This document shows, one piece after another, positions 41,563 through 50,486 of a stretch of DNA of 64,000 bases (position 1 is its first letter; the number at the start of each line of letters is the position of its first letter). Under the pieces are notes generated by a model. It saw only the letters and a list, made by a program, of their open reading frames with translations. It made no database searches and was not told the DNA's origin. Source of the DNA: Hymenopus coronatus (Eukaryota; Arthropoda; Insecta; Mantodea; Hymenopodidae); contig CM060895.1 of NCBI GenBank assembly GCA_030762935.1, positions 41,654,001 through 41,718,000 of the forward strand, in the 5' to 3' direction. The position numbers and the translations under genes are program-made.

Positions 41563-42384
41563 ATGCAGAACGCCAAGGCCATCACGCCACACAGGTTTGT
41601 GCATACCTCTTTTTTTTTTTTTTTTTTTCACACTTTTCTTTGTCACGTGCCTGTTGGTGTATAGCACTCACATGCTATTCTCTATTGTTTCAGTGGGACA
41701 CCGAAGGCACCGAAAATCGTCCGAGCAAAAAGAAAGATTTGCCTCAACGATGACGATCTGCAACCCTGCATCCCTCCTACCCATCCTAGCACCTTTGTAG
41801 GCCCTCTATCAGACATTTATTTCCTCAACACCAAACACACCAAATTTGTGTGTGTCGGGTTTTCGCCCCTGTCCCCGCACCAGCTGGTGGTAGCCATTGC
41901 CAAATGCGGCCAGCGAAACGCTGTGGTCCTGGGTTCCACAGAGTGGAATCAACTCGTCGACGCCATACCCATCATTCACCGACGCCTGGATCATCCGGAG
42001 GGTCGTTTACAGGAATATCGATTCAGCGACACCGTCACCGTCCTCTTTAAGAACGTGTTCGGGAAACTAAAAATTGTCTTCAGAGATCCTCACGGTACCT
42101 CAGTCACGCTCAACCGCGAAGAGTGGAACACCTTGCACAGCCTGCAGCGCATCATCACCGACATCATGTATCACAAGAAGAAAGAAGAAATGGACGTGCA
42201 AAAAAAAATTATGGCATACTACAAGTACATGCTTTACTGCCACGCCGCCGTCACCCCTTTCGAAAACATGAATTTCACCCAATTTACCAAGTACATCCGG
42301 TGTGCCAATTTCAGAACATTCCTAGAAACCGATCTCTTTCTCAAACCCCATTTTGCTCTATCCATTTCGCAAAACACGCCTTAG
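41563..42384 (+). CDS. Spliced gene with two PC4-like repeats (Maverick accessory)
   Basis: Exon 1 is 41563-41594 (ATG, MQNAKAITPH). An intron at 41595-41693 (GTTTGT donor, T-rich tract, TTTCAG acceptor) joins in frame to exon 2. Exon 2 begins with a Lys/Arg-rich stretch (KAPKIVRAKRK) and acidic LNDDDL, then the body to the stop at 42384, about 240 residues in all. The body holds two similar units. The first spans about IYFLNTKHTKFVCVGFSPLS to AVVLGSTEWNQLVDAI. The second spans VTVLFKNVFGKLKIVFRDPH to SVTLNREEWNTLHSL. Each has four beta-rich strands followed by a xVxLxxxEWNxL helix, the pattern of PC4/Sub1 single-strand DNA-binding domains. A helical C-terminus follows. A role in transcription or ssDNA binding is inferred. 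Confidence 0.7.
41595..41693 (+). other. Intron of the PC4-like gene
   Basis: 99 bp, GT...AG, with a T22-type tract and a branch-like CTCAC before TTTCAG. Splicing fuses the basic N-terminus to the main frame without a stop, while the unspliced frames all hit stops. Confidence 0.75.
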
Positions 42385-42458
42385 TGCGCATGCTCCAACA
42401 TGTCCTCTGCTCTACTCTTACCGTACCCAGTTCCAGTTGGTGCCGCTGCTCGTTCAGC

Positions 42459-42950
42459 ATGGGTTACAGAAATTATGTCTCTGTGTACTGCGAAGCATCT
42501 TAAGTGTTTAAAAACTATGAAGTGGAAAATCATCCCAAGAAGAATGTCCCTTATGCACTGCGTTTCATCGATCATTCCTACGACGGAAAATCCATCACCG
42601 TCAAAGTTCACAGCTGCGAAAATAAAATCCATTACGTCCTCTCCAACACCAATTTCACCGACATCCAGTTCACATCAGACGAGTGGCCAGACGAGGAACG
42701 GCAGGACCAACGATTCCAATTTGTGGCTACAAGAGGTTTATACATCATTTTCTACGAACAACAATACATCTCCACAGCTAAAATGCAGCACTGGATCGCC
42801 CAAGATCGCATATGCTACGGTACATGCTTAGCGGTGTATTTGGCCCACACCGGTTTCTTCATCTCTCCCGATCATATCCATGGTGATTGGATATTCAGCG
42901 TCCATCAAAACCGTCTTCTCAGGAAACAGGAGGCGTCACAAAGGATTTGA
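42459..42950 (+). CDS. Accessory protein of unknown function, interrupted by an early stop
   Basis: From ATG 42459 (MGYRNYVSVYCEAS) a TAA at 42501 interrupts; the same frame then stays open for 149 codons (FKNYEVENHPKKNVPYALRF onward). The composition suggests a beta-rich globular domain with alternating hydrophobics (SITVKVHSCENKIHYVLSN, RFQFVATRGLYIIFYEQQYI) and a C-terminal helix pair. It is not recognised as a known family. It follows the PC4-like gene by 74 bases on the same strand. Whether the TAA is real, an error or part of an intron cannot be told here. Confidence 0.45.
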
Positions 42951-43131
42951 AAAATTTGAATCCCCAACGGACTTTCCCACCAACGGTCCAAACGGTCACT
43001 GGTTTACTGTGATATTTCATCATCCAACGAACACTTCCCAATAAGCTCCCACACCAGCGTTTCCGCCTTACACAGTGCGGATGTGATAACATCCAATTAG
43101 CACTTCCCGGAACTGCGGTTTCTCAAATCCC

Positions 43132-43138
43132 TATAAAT
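43132..43138 (+). promoter_or_regulatory. TATA box
   Basis: TATAAAT 37 bases before an ATG at 43169, similar in spacing to the other element promoters. The block around it (about 43049-43180) repeats the sequence TTCCGCCTTACACAGT twice, about 91 bases apart. Confidence 0.5.
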
Positions 43139-43148
43139 TCCCACTCCA

Positions 43149-43361
43149 ATGCTTCCGCCTTACACAGTATGGATCCAGCGTTCGGGAATGCCAGCCGCAA
43201 AGCAACTCCGCTGCAAACATTGTTGCTGCCAAATCTCCAGTTCCAGCAATACAAACCTGTGCTCCAGGTGTGAAGCGGTGTTCTTCCAACAACTCGCCAA
43301 GCTCCGAGACCAAATCGACAACTTTCGCGACAGATACTTCAACAACAGGCGCTGCTCATGA
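43149..43361 (+). CDS. Small Cys-rich zinc-ribbon-like protein (start uncertain)
   Basis: The frame encodes CKHCCCQISSSSNTNLCSRC, two CxxC-type pairs spaced like a zinc ribbon, then a helix (FFQQLAKLRDQIDNFRDRYF). ATGs in frame are at 43149, which is too close to the TATA box, and at 43188. The best-placed ATG by promoter spacing, 43169, is in another frame (MDPAFGNASRK), so a frame break near 43200 is likely. The TGA overlaps the next ATG (ATGA at 43358-43361), giving a coupled pair. Function unknown. Confidence 0.45.
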   Translation: MLPPYTVWIQRSGMPAAKQLRCKHCCCQISSSSNTNLCSRCEAVFFQQLAKLRDQIDNFRDRYFNNRRCS

Positions 43362-43792
43362 CCTGTGACTGCTTCGCCGTGCTCGTCAAGTACCTGGACA
43401 ACCAGAGGCGCATCGAGGCACTTCTTCCTCAGGAACGACAAGTTCTTCTAGAAAACTGTAGCGCCATCTTCAACCGCTACCCACCTGAAGACGTGGACGT
43501 CGTGTGGAAATACATTCCTACTCACATCCAACACACTTGTGCCCCATACCAACGGTGCAAAAACCACTATAACCTCCCGTCACAAAGAACACAGTTCGAC
43601 GGACCACCGCCGTTTATAAAAAAACTGTCACTGGTGCAACAAGTGAACCATGGGTCAAGACCCCCTCCGTCTACTCGAAGACCTGTCCAACAACAGACAT
43701 TCTCAGCGTTTATCAGCTACAGCAAAACGTGCCATACTCAGTGCAAGGCGCCAGATCCCTCGGCACAAAATACGGACCCAGGACCGTCGTAA
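43358..43792 (+). CDS. Accessory protein of unknown function
   Basis: 144 residues from an ATG that overlaps the preceding stop. The N-terminal 60 residues look like a helical globular unit (FAVLVKYLDNQRRIEALLPQ then RQVLLENCSAIFNRYPPEDVDVVWKYI). The rest, after about residue 75, is Pro/Ser/Gln rich and overlaps another frame that looks more genuine, so the true end may come earlier or the frame may change. Not recognised. Confidence 0.4.
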   Translation: MTCDCFAVLVKYLDNQRRIEALLPQERQVLLENCSAIFNRYPPEDVDVVWKYIPTHIQHTCAPYQRCKNHYNLPSQRTQFDGPPPFIKKLSLVQQVNHGSRPPPSTRRPVQQQTFSAFISYSKTCHTQCKAPDPSAQNTDPGPS

Positions 43793-43956
43793 AAATCGAC
43801 GAAGAAACCGAAGTCTTCCTACCTGCAAGATTTGGTAAGGCTACTCCTGAACTCATCCAAAACCTCTCTAACACCAAGTTTACCCTCACCTACCAAGGCG
43901 AAGAAAAACTCTCAAACGGATTCAAAAAATATCTAGTGAAGTTCGATCCACTGTGA
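43650..43956 (+). CDS. Small Maverick-associated protein (YSVxxxRxLxTKYGPR type), start and frame uncertain
   Basis: The convincing part is 43681-43956: QQNVPYSVQGARSLGTKYGP, RTVVKIDEETEVFLPARFG, then KFTLTYQGEEKLSNGFKKYL. Small proteins with a Y-x-V...LxTxYGxxV...VFLPxRF...YxG pattern recur in arthropod Mavericks; an OB-like fold is possible but unproven. The frame is open from 43573 without ATG. A TATA box (TTTATAAAA at about 43613) and an ATG at 43650 in the next frame, followed by a C5 run at 43661, suggest the true start is 43650 with a one-base break. The 43650 frame alone would give a 62-residue, very basic peptide. Confidence 0.5.
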
Positions 43957-44558
43957 ACCCCTGCGAAATCGATCCCGTGCACGTAGGAAATAACCTACTC
44001 CTAAAACTCCTATTTCTACCCCAGCTCGCCGCTAATGGCCAATATTCCCAAGTTGCCCTACTCTCCACTGAAACCACCTTCATTTCTACCCCAGCTCGCC
44101 GCTAATGGCCAATATTCCCAAGTTGCCCTACTCTCCACTGAAACCACCTTCTTCGGCAATCAAAATCAAATCAAGAAAATTCCCAAGCCATCCATGTCAA
44201 GTGCCTCCCTTCCAAGGCTAATCCTCACGGATCAAATGCTCAGCTATCCGTATACCTGTGCCACAACAAGATTCCCAACCTCGACATCAACGCCACATCG
44301 GATGGGTGCTTCTCCACCAGCTTCTCCAACGAGTTCGTGGTGGCCATGCCAACCATAGAAACACACAACTTTCATCATCTTCTTCTCACCTTCATCACCA
44401 AACCTATGCAAGATCGCACCATTTTCAGGATCGACAGCGACAGCAGTGATTCCGAAGACACCGACCATCTCTCCATCACCACAAACTTTAAAATTATTTT
44501 GTGTGAAAAAGTGAAAACTGAAAAAAAACAATTGAACAGTGCAGTAGTATTAAAATAG
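43957..44558 (+). pseudogene. Accessory ORF disrupted by an exact 70-bp tandem duplication and a frameshift
   Basis: A coding-like frame (NPCEIDPVHVGNNLLLKLLF) runs into two exact copies of a 70-bp unit at 44012-44081 and 44082-44151. Because 70 is not a multiple of three, the frame is lost. Downstream the frame resumes in pieces (LPRLILTDQMLSYPY at 44215-44260, then VVAMPTIETHNFHHLLLTFI at 44337-44558). It ends with RIDSDSSDSEDTDHLS and a Lys-rich tail. A second frame change lies near 44260-44290. No ATG precedes the first frame. Not recognised; probably the last gene of the element. Confidence 0.45.
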
Positions 44559-44850
44559 TGTGTCATGTACAACTGTGCTCCATCACCACAAACTTTAAAT
44601 TTATTTTGTGTGAACAGTGCATTAGTATTAAAATAGTGTCATATAAATCTGTGTATCGTGTAATACTATCACCATGTATTTTGTAAGTTGCTAAGTAGTA
44701 GTAGTGTAATAGTGTGTATCATCATATAGTATTAAAATAAATAGGACGTAATAATGCGTCAATTCTGCTGTCATTGTATAATACAATTTCTTCAATAAAT
44801 ATGTATCATACTGTATCAAAAAGACAAAAAAAAAAATAAAGAAAAATAAG
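44559..44850. other. AT-rich 3' region of the element
   Basis: Contains a degenerate tandem repeat: CATCACCACAAACTTTAAA occurs at about 44473 and 44582, each followed by TTATTTTGTGTGAA and TATTAAAATAGTGT. Polyadenylation-like signals occur near 44735 (AAATAAATA) and 44794 (CAATAAATA). No gene. Confidence 0.6.
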
Positions 44851-45019
44851 CCCAGATTAAGCAGTGGATTTATCGATAATCCTTCCGCTCTTGGTGCTAG
44901 TTTTCAAATCACCCAACAGCGCTCATAATCCGCCTTAATCCGCGGATTAACAGCGCCACTAGCGCCCCTAGCGGCAGGATTAACGTTAATCCATTGCTTA
45001 ATCTGGGATATTAACTACT
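44851..45019 (-). repeat. Right terminal inverted repeat of the Maverick
   Basis: Inverted match of the left repeat, about 169 bp. It ends ...TTAATCTGGGATATTAACTA then CT at 45019. It is slightly longer than the left copy because of an extra TTAATCC-like unit near the centre. Confidence 0.93.
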
Positions 45020-45025
45020 GAGGTA
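45020..45025. repeat. Target-site duplication, right copy (GAGGTA)
   Basis: Identical to 26781-26786. Confidence 0.95.
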
Positions 45026-45725
45026 CTAGGTGTTATGCTGGGCGATAGCGGTAATTTTGGTGAGCATATAAACGTAGTAACTCAGAAGGCAAAGAAAAAA
45101 GCAGTGCCACTACCAAATATTGTAGGTCCAAAAACAATTAAGACAAATATTATGTAGTTCAGTAAATTCAAAGCTGCTATAAGCTGCACCAATATTATAT
45201 AAGGCTCTAACAAAACAAGTTTACAAAATCAATATGGTTTAAGTCCTGTGGAAGTTACTGATAAGGGTAGTAAGTGGCTATTGAACCATATCCACAAAAG
45301 CTTTACATGGCATTGAAGGAGGAATTCCCATTGACCTGTTAGTGGAAGAGAGAAAAATAATAGATGAGCAGGAGGTTGGAAACTCTGCAGCAGGACAGAG
45401 GGAGATAAGAAAACCAACTATGGAAGCATGGCAGAAGCGCTGGCAGGAGACGGAATTCGCACAGTGGACAAATATCAGTAAGTGATACATACATATAAGC
45501 TTAGACAGCTGGAATATTTCTTGACACAGATGTTATCTGGCCATAATAGATTTGGGTGTCACGCCAAGAAAATGGGGAAAACGGATGATAACTGTAATTT
45601 CTGCTTCGAACGGGACCCCGTGGAGATACGTTTCTTCACTGCCCACGTTGGGAAGTAAAAAGGAATGAAGCTTTCGAAAAACTGAATGTAACTGGCACAG
45701 TGGAGAGTCCAAAGGAGACACTAAC
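45026..45725 (+). mobile_element. R1-like LINE ORF2, right part, continuing from 26786
   Basis: Immediately after the duplication the sequence codes for LGVMLGDSGNFGEHINVVTQ and KAKKKAVPL. This is the segment that normally follows the RT palm motif RxLGVxLD in R1 elements, so it is the direct continuation of the fragment ending at 26786. Further right are a linker (WQKRWQETEFAQW) and a C-terminal zinc-knuckle remnant (FGCHAKK then CNFC) near 45545-45610. Stops and frameshifts are frequent. Confidence 0.82.
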
Positions 45726-45989
45726 AGCTAATCCTAAATCTTGGGATAGTGAAACAACTTGCAAAGACAATAATGGAGACAAGAGATGACTTAACATAGC
45801 TGTCATTTTTACGTAATGTCAAAAGCAGTCCAAAAATGGTATGCGAAGATGGCAGCTGGTAAAAATCCAACTCGCTAAGGGGGCGTCTATGAAAGATTTT
45901 TCCACCACTACCACACAAAGTAAAATCATACGCAGAAATTTTGAAAAATATAAGAGGTAGACACAAGTAGAATATTAATTGATCACATA

Positions 45990-46560
45990 AGACAAATGAA
46001 GGAAACGTGCAGCTCAAAATAAAAAGAAAAATAGAAAGATTTTCTAAAGAACTTGTTTCAAAATTGAATAAAATTCAGAAGTAAACACGGAAAGCTAAAA
46101 CCAAACTCATGCTGCTAGATATAGACGAGGTTGTAGAGGAACATGAAATAAAAGAAACTATAGAACGGGAACTGGGGAAAATGGAAGAAAATCTTCTGAT
46201 AAAAGGGTCAGATATAGCAAATGCACAATGAGTAAAATATACATGTGTAACCTCTAATATAGCAAAGAGAAGAATGGGACAGATGGAGAGTAAAGAGAAC
46301 ACATACACTAAGATGAGTAGGGCAGGTTGCAAGTGAATGTACACCGCACCTTTTGACAAAATGTGTCATAAATGTGGGGAAACAGGTCATCGAATAAAAG
46401 AGAGTAAAAACATGACAAGATGTTACTTGTGTAAGTCAAATGAACACAAAGCAGAGATGATGCGATGTCCTGAACATAGGAGACAAGAGGAAACCCAGGT
46501 AAGGAGACAAAGAGAAAACAAACCATGAGACTACTTCAGGCAAATCTCGATGGCAGTAAA
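45990..46560 (+). mobile_element. Second R1-like LINE fragment: ORF1 end and ORF2 start
   Basis: Carries ORF1-like sequence (LLDIDEVVEEHEIKETIERE), then three Cys clusters at 46337-46528 (CHKCGETGHRIKESK, CYLCKSNEHKAEMMRC), which are zinc knuckles of gag-like ORF1. At 46526 a new frame begins MRLLQANLDGSKTK, matching the usual first residues of R1-type endonucleases, and soon stops. Confidence 0.72.
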
Positions 46561-46609
46561 ACAAAATTGGAGAAAATTTAAAAAATTAACCCATTAGTGG
46601 AACAGATAG

Positions 46610-46770
46610 AGAAAAGAATCTAAAATGGTATGAACACTTAAGTAGAATGGATCATCAGCGGAAAACAAAACAAGTACTTAAGCAAAATCAGAAATACAAG
46701 GCGGGGGAGACTGAGAAAGGAATGGGAACAAAATATCGAAGTAACAGCCAGAAATGTTGGCGGGGGGGGG
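46610..46770 (+). mobile_element. LINE ORF2 C-terminal fragment (WYxHxxRM type)
   Basis: LKWYEHLSRMDHQRKTKQVL is the C-terminal WYGHVxRMxxxR motif found after the RT of several LINE clades. It is followed by a frameshifted Arg/Gly-rich GRPRKxW-like remnant. Confidence 0.6.
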
Positions 46771-47090
46771 GTGGAAAATGACTGAGTTGAGTTCAATCCA
46801 TGTGTGGGCATGTGATTGGGCCGTACCTTTTCTCTCTGAGGTTAACGGGTGATGTGTACTTGATTGTCCTACAGTACGTACAGGTCCTGCCAAAAGCAGG
46901 AAATACCGAAACCATTTTGTCCAGCGGCCTACGTTTGTTCAAAAATATTATCTTATTAAATGGTACATTTTAAAAAAACAAATATCTAAATATCATTCCT
47001 TTAGGAGATACGACTTTTTTTTTTTTTTTTTTTTTAACTTTTAGAAAAACTGAATACATTTATCATGTTTAAACCTTTGTGGAGATGTGA
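46771..47090. other. Intergenic sequence, nothing recognised
   Basis: Contains a G-run (about 46761-46770) and a T-run (about 47016-47034). No gene. Confidence 0.45.
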
Positions 47091-47440
47091 CCATACAAAT
47101 ATAAGGGATGTATTATTTTATTTTTCTCTGATGGGAAAGGCACATGTGATGAATATTTATAAGTATGACATTCTTGCGATGACAATGCGATGGTTCGAAG
47201 ACAATGAAGTAACACTTTTGGAATGGCCAAGCAGAAGTCCTGATCTCAATCCTAATGACCTGAGGAACATAATCGGTAGAAGAGTAGCTGCCTCCAGATC
47301 CAAAAAACGCTAAGAACTTCGAGAGGCATTATCTGCATCTTGGAATAATCCTACTGTCCAAGAGTGCAGGAGTCTTGCGAACAGCATGCCCAAAAGAATA
47401 CAACTGTGTTTGAAAGCCAAATGGTGCCCTTAAACTTTTG
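47091..47440 (+). pseudogene. Tc1-like transposase C-terminal remnant
   Basis: Codes for MRWFEDNEVTLLEWPSRSPD then LNPNDL. This is the WPAxSPDLNPIENLW region of Tc1/mariner-family DD34E transposases with the ENLW altered. A second in-register piece beyond a stop resembles the C-terminal ELREAL...WNNP...SMPKRIQ segment. The N-terminal two thirds are absent. Confidence 0.75.
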
Positions 47441-48583
47441 ATAGGAACTGCACTGCAGCTGTTGCTGAGTGACGCATGTCTGGAACTGTGGTTTCAGTAA
47501 GATGGCGCACCGCCGAACTTTACAGGTTATCCAGAGACATCTGAACCGAAAGTAGTAAATCATACGATTAGCAAGTTGCCTTAATCATAAACGTGCCACC
47601 AGGGAGGATTCAGCACTAGTATCCCGTTAATCCGATGGATAAAAAGGCGGGAAATTTGAAATACCGAGGCATGAATCACCAGATTAAGCGATAATCCGAT
47701 GTATTAAGGTATCGTCGGATTAAGTGATAATCCGTTGTATTAAGACAAGGCGGAAAATTTAGTTGCGGCTCTAGAATTACCAGATTAAAGCTAGCGTCCC
47801 GATGAATAGTTGAAAGCAAAAATAATGGGGGGATACAGATGTGGCAGGATTATCATTACACCAACTTGTTAATCCACATGAAAATAGGTTGACTAAAAGG
47901 GGGCGGAAATATCTCCATGATGGCGATAGCAATGGAAGGACAACAACGGCGATGGTCCTGGTGGATGAGGGTTGTGAGGAAGGGACAGATCGCAGAATTT
48001 AATACCCGGAGGGCGGGTGGGAATGCGGACGGTTACTTAGGACTGGTACCCTAAACTAGGACTGAAACAAATAAAATGTAAAAATAGGGGAATTACACCA
48101 TAGTCAAAAGAGAACTATGGGAAAGTAATATCTGGACGAGTGCTGCTAGGAAGACGTAGATCGTCGATAGTAATATCCGGAGCACCTGAGGGAGTGGGAA
48201 TGCACACTTAGGACTAGCACGAAGTGTCCTAAAGAAAGACCAGCAAATATATAATCGGAGATGGGTAATGACGTCACACCTAAAAGGGAGTAATAGAAGA
48301 GGAATAACGGGACGGTAATACTTGGAGGATGAGCTAAGCGAGGGAGGAGGTAGATCGGACAGGGTAATACCCGCAGGAATGGCTGAAGCGAACAAGTGAA
48401 ATAAACGAAGAGTGGGAAATGACATTACTACTAAAGAGAATATGATTGGAGGAAATGCAACAAATGGCTATTGGATAAAATATGCGCAATTGGGATTGGC
48501 GAATATTGGTTATAGAGAAAAAGCAAAATTGAGGAATGGAGAGGTATAAAAAGCGGAACACAAGATAAAATAACATTATACAA

Positions 48584-49700
48584 ATGTTTGTAATCGTGAT
48601 AGCCTGCGCAGAGCATAGCTGCGTGAGCTCTGGTAGATGTGGGTTTGTGAAAAAAAATGACACAGGACATTTAGAAAATGCAACTAAAGGCGAAAAGAAT
48701 TACAAACTGCTACCAAATTGTGCTTTAATGTATAAGAGGCAGCGATTGTAGATTTAACTCAGGCTTTTTACACATGGGAACACTATAACAAATATAATTG
48801 TTTAAAGCCTGTATCTAGATTCCAAAGAGAGCACAGACGTGGGAAATTCTATGACAACCTAAATATTGAAAAACTAGAATGCCCAGAGTAGGTGATAAGC
48901 GTAAGGTGCCAATGTATACCGGATAATAAAGGTGAAAAGGGAGACACGAGTGACTTATATCAAACACCCGTTAACATGTTTACAGCTGATAATAAATCAA
49001 TATTTGTTGAAATGGTTGGTTGTAGCTTGCTAATGGATACTGTAGAACTATCAGATGGATTTGAGTCAGACTGGAAACTAACGCCTGATGAGAGCGAAGT
49101 AGTAGTAGCGTAGTGTTGTAAAGTAAATGAACACGGTTTTCTCAGATAATTTTTAATGGATTTGGAGAATGTGGAAATAAGTCTGAGGAAAGCTTTGGAA
49201 GAGGGCAAAAGGTGGCAGGGAGGGTTAAGCGAAATTCCAGATGGTCAGCTGCGGGAAGTTTGAAAATACAATGTAAAATGAATGTAATTGCGGTGAATGG
49301 GTAAGAGGAGGTGTGGGATAAGGAGGGGGAGTTTCAATAAATAGCATGTCTGCTAATGAAAGAAATAAACAGCATAAATGCGCAAAAACAAAAAATTAGA
49401 AAAGAATTCGAAAAAGAACATGGAAAAGCAGGTTAGCAAAACAATTGTAGAATTCGCAGAAATTAAGGGCGTGATGGAGGAGCGAGTCGTTCATATAGCT
49501 GACAGGGAGATTTTGTGAACAAAATTAAGGAAAACGTGAATTAAATAAATGCAGTTTCGGGGGTTGAAGGAACTTGTGATCCGATTAGGAAAGTGGTGCC
49601 CAGGTGGGGTGGACACGACGATGCTGCAAACTACGAAGACAACCTTGGAGAACCGGTAGAAGGGGAAGGAGATAATGTAGGAAGTGGAAGAAAATGAAAA
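48584..49700 (+). pseudogene. Decayed homologue of the left-end RVKR/coiled-coil gene
   Basis: Starts MFVIVIACAEHSC, with Gly/Cys positions matching the gene at 27232. A conserved middle at 48952-49113 has YQTPVNMFTADNKSIFVEMV against YKTPVRMYASDNSSILVEMV, then LSDGFESDWKLTPDESE against LPEGLELDWKLTPEESE. The RVKR site is retained (49221-49232), followed by NSRWSAAGSLK. A Lys/Glu-rich coiled-coil-like end and an acidic tail follow. In-frame stops and frameshifts occur throughout. Confidence 0.8.
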
Positions 49701-50258
49701 TGACGGGGCAGAATTTTGCTAAAATTCGTAGAAAAATACGTACTTAGAAGAGCGAAGTGAACCTTAGCGTTGCTTAGCGCCAATCAGACTGGGGGAACTG
49801 CAAATGCACACACATTCACATGCACATATGATTGACAAAACCACATAGAAAAGGAGAGTTACGGGTATAAATCTAAATTACCCAACTAGCTAAGAATAAA
49901 ATAAGATTTAACTAGCGTAAAGGATTAGGAATGAAGACATTTTGAAATAAAACAAATATACTATGAATTATAAATGAATTAGTTTATTACTTATATTTAC
50001 ATAATACACATGTAAATTAGTTTATTACTAATAATATTTACAATAATTGCAATAATAAAAATAAACCTGAAATATAAATGAATCAGATTGTTAATGAATA
50101 ATGTATTACAATTAAAGCACATTGAATAAAGAATATATAGGTAGGAGAGAGCAAGAAAGAGGGGGGAGGGAGACAGGAAAGATAAGACTATGTTTATTTA
50201 AGAAAGAAAAACAAAAAATCTTAAAGAGTGAATACCAAAATTAAAACATTTGAAAACC
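49701..50258. other. AT-rich spacer of the decayed element
   Basis: No ORF. It has short repeats of TTAGTTTATTACT at about 49978 and 50017, and a GA-rich stretch near 50150-50180. Confidence 0.45.
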
Positions 50259-50486
50259 TCAACGCGGACAGTGAAAGCATGTACAAATATCATAAAAACA
50301 GCTACAACATGGGCAAAAGTGTCTTCCAATTATGGTGCAGTACGACGCACATTCACATTGTCTATAATTTGGAATATGCGCGAAAGGATTTGGAAGATCA
50401 TACTTAACATGCATTCCCAAGCCTAGCAAACTAGGCATGCCGGACAGAATTGAGAAAAATGACAATGAGGACCGAAATAAGAGCAT
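50259..50486 (-). pseudogene. Cys-rich small protein remnant (second element)
   Basis: 75 residues with a dense Cys cluster (CECASYC, CPCCSCFYDICTC, final HCPR). It lies downstream of, and convergent to, the decayed left-end gene, exactly as 28998-29237 does in the intact element, and it shares the C-terminal CPR ending. Homology is likely but not certain. Confidence 0.45.

Larger units (their letters stand above)
26787..45019 (+). mobile_element. Maverick/Polinton (adintovirus-like) element, 18,233 bp, complete ends
   Basis: Bounded by terminal inverted repeats that start AGTAGTTAATATCCCAGATT, and by a perfect 6-bp duplication. It encodes the full Maverick core: protein-primed PolB, rve integrase with chromodomain, FtsK/HerA-type packaging ATPase, adenain-like protease, and major and penton-like minor capsid proteins. 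It also has a pVI-like protein and about ten accessory ORFs. Such elements are integrated relatives of adenovirus-like viruses. Most large ORFs carry one or more single-base frame breaks, so this copy as written could not express a full set of proteins. The ends and motifs are well kept, which argues for a young insertion. Confidence 0.97.

Noticed and set aside
41600..41660. Protease C-terminal transmembrane tail (FFFFFFF)
   Set aside because: The poly-Phe is the T-rich tract of an intron with convincing splice sites, not coding sequence.
44035..44358. 107-codon plus-strand ORF as an intact gene
   Set aside because: It reads across an exact tandem duplication, so its first part is a frame artefact.
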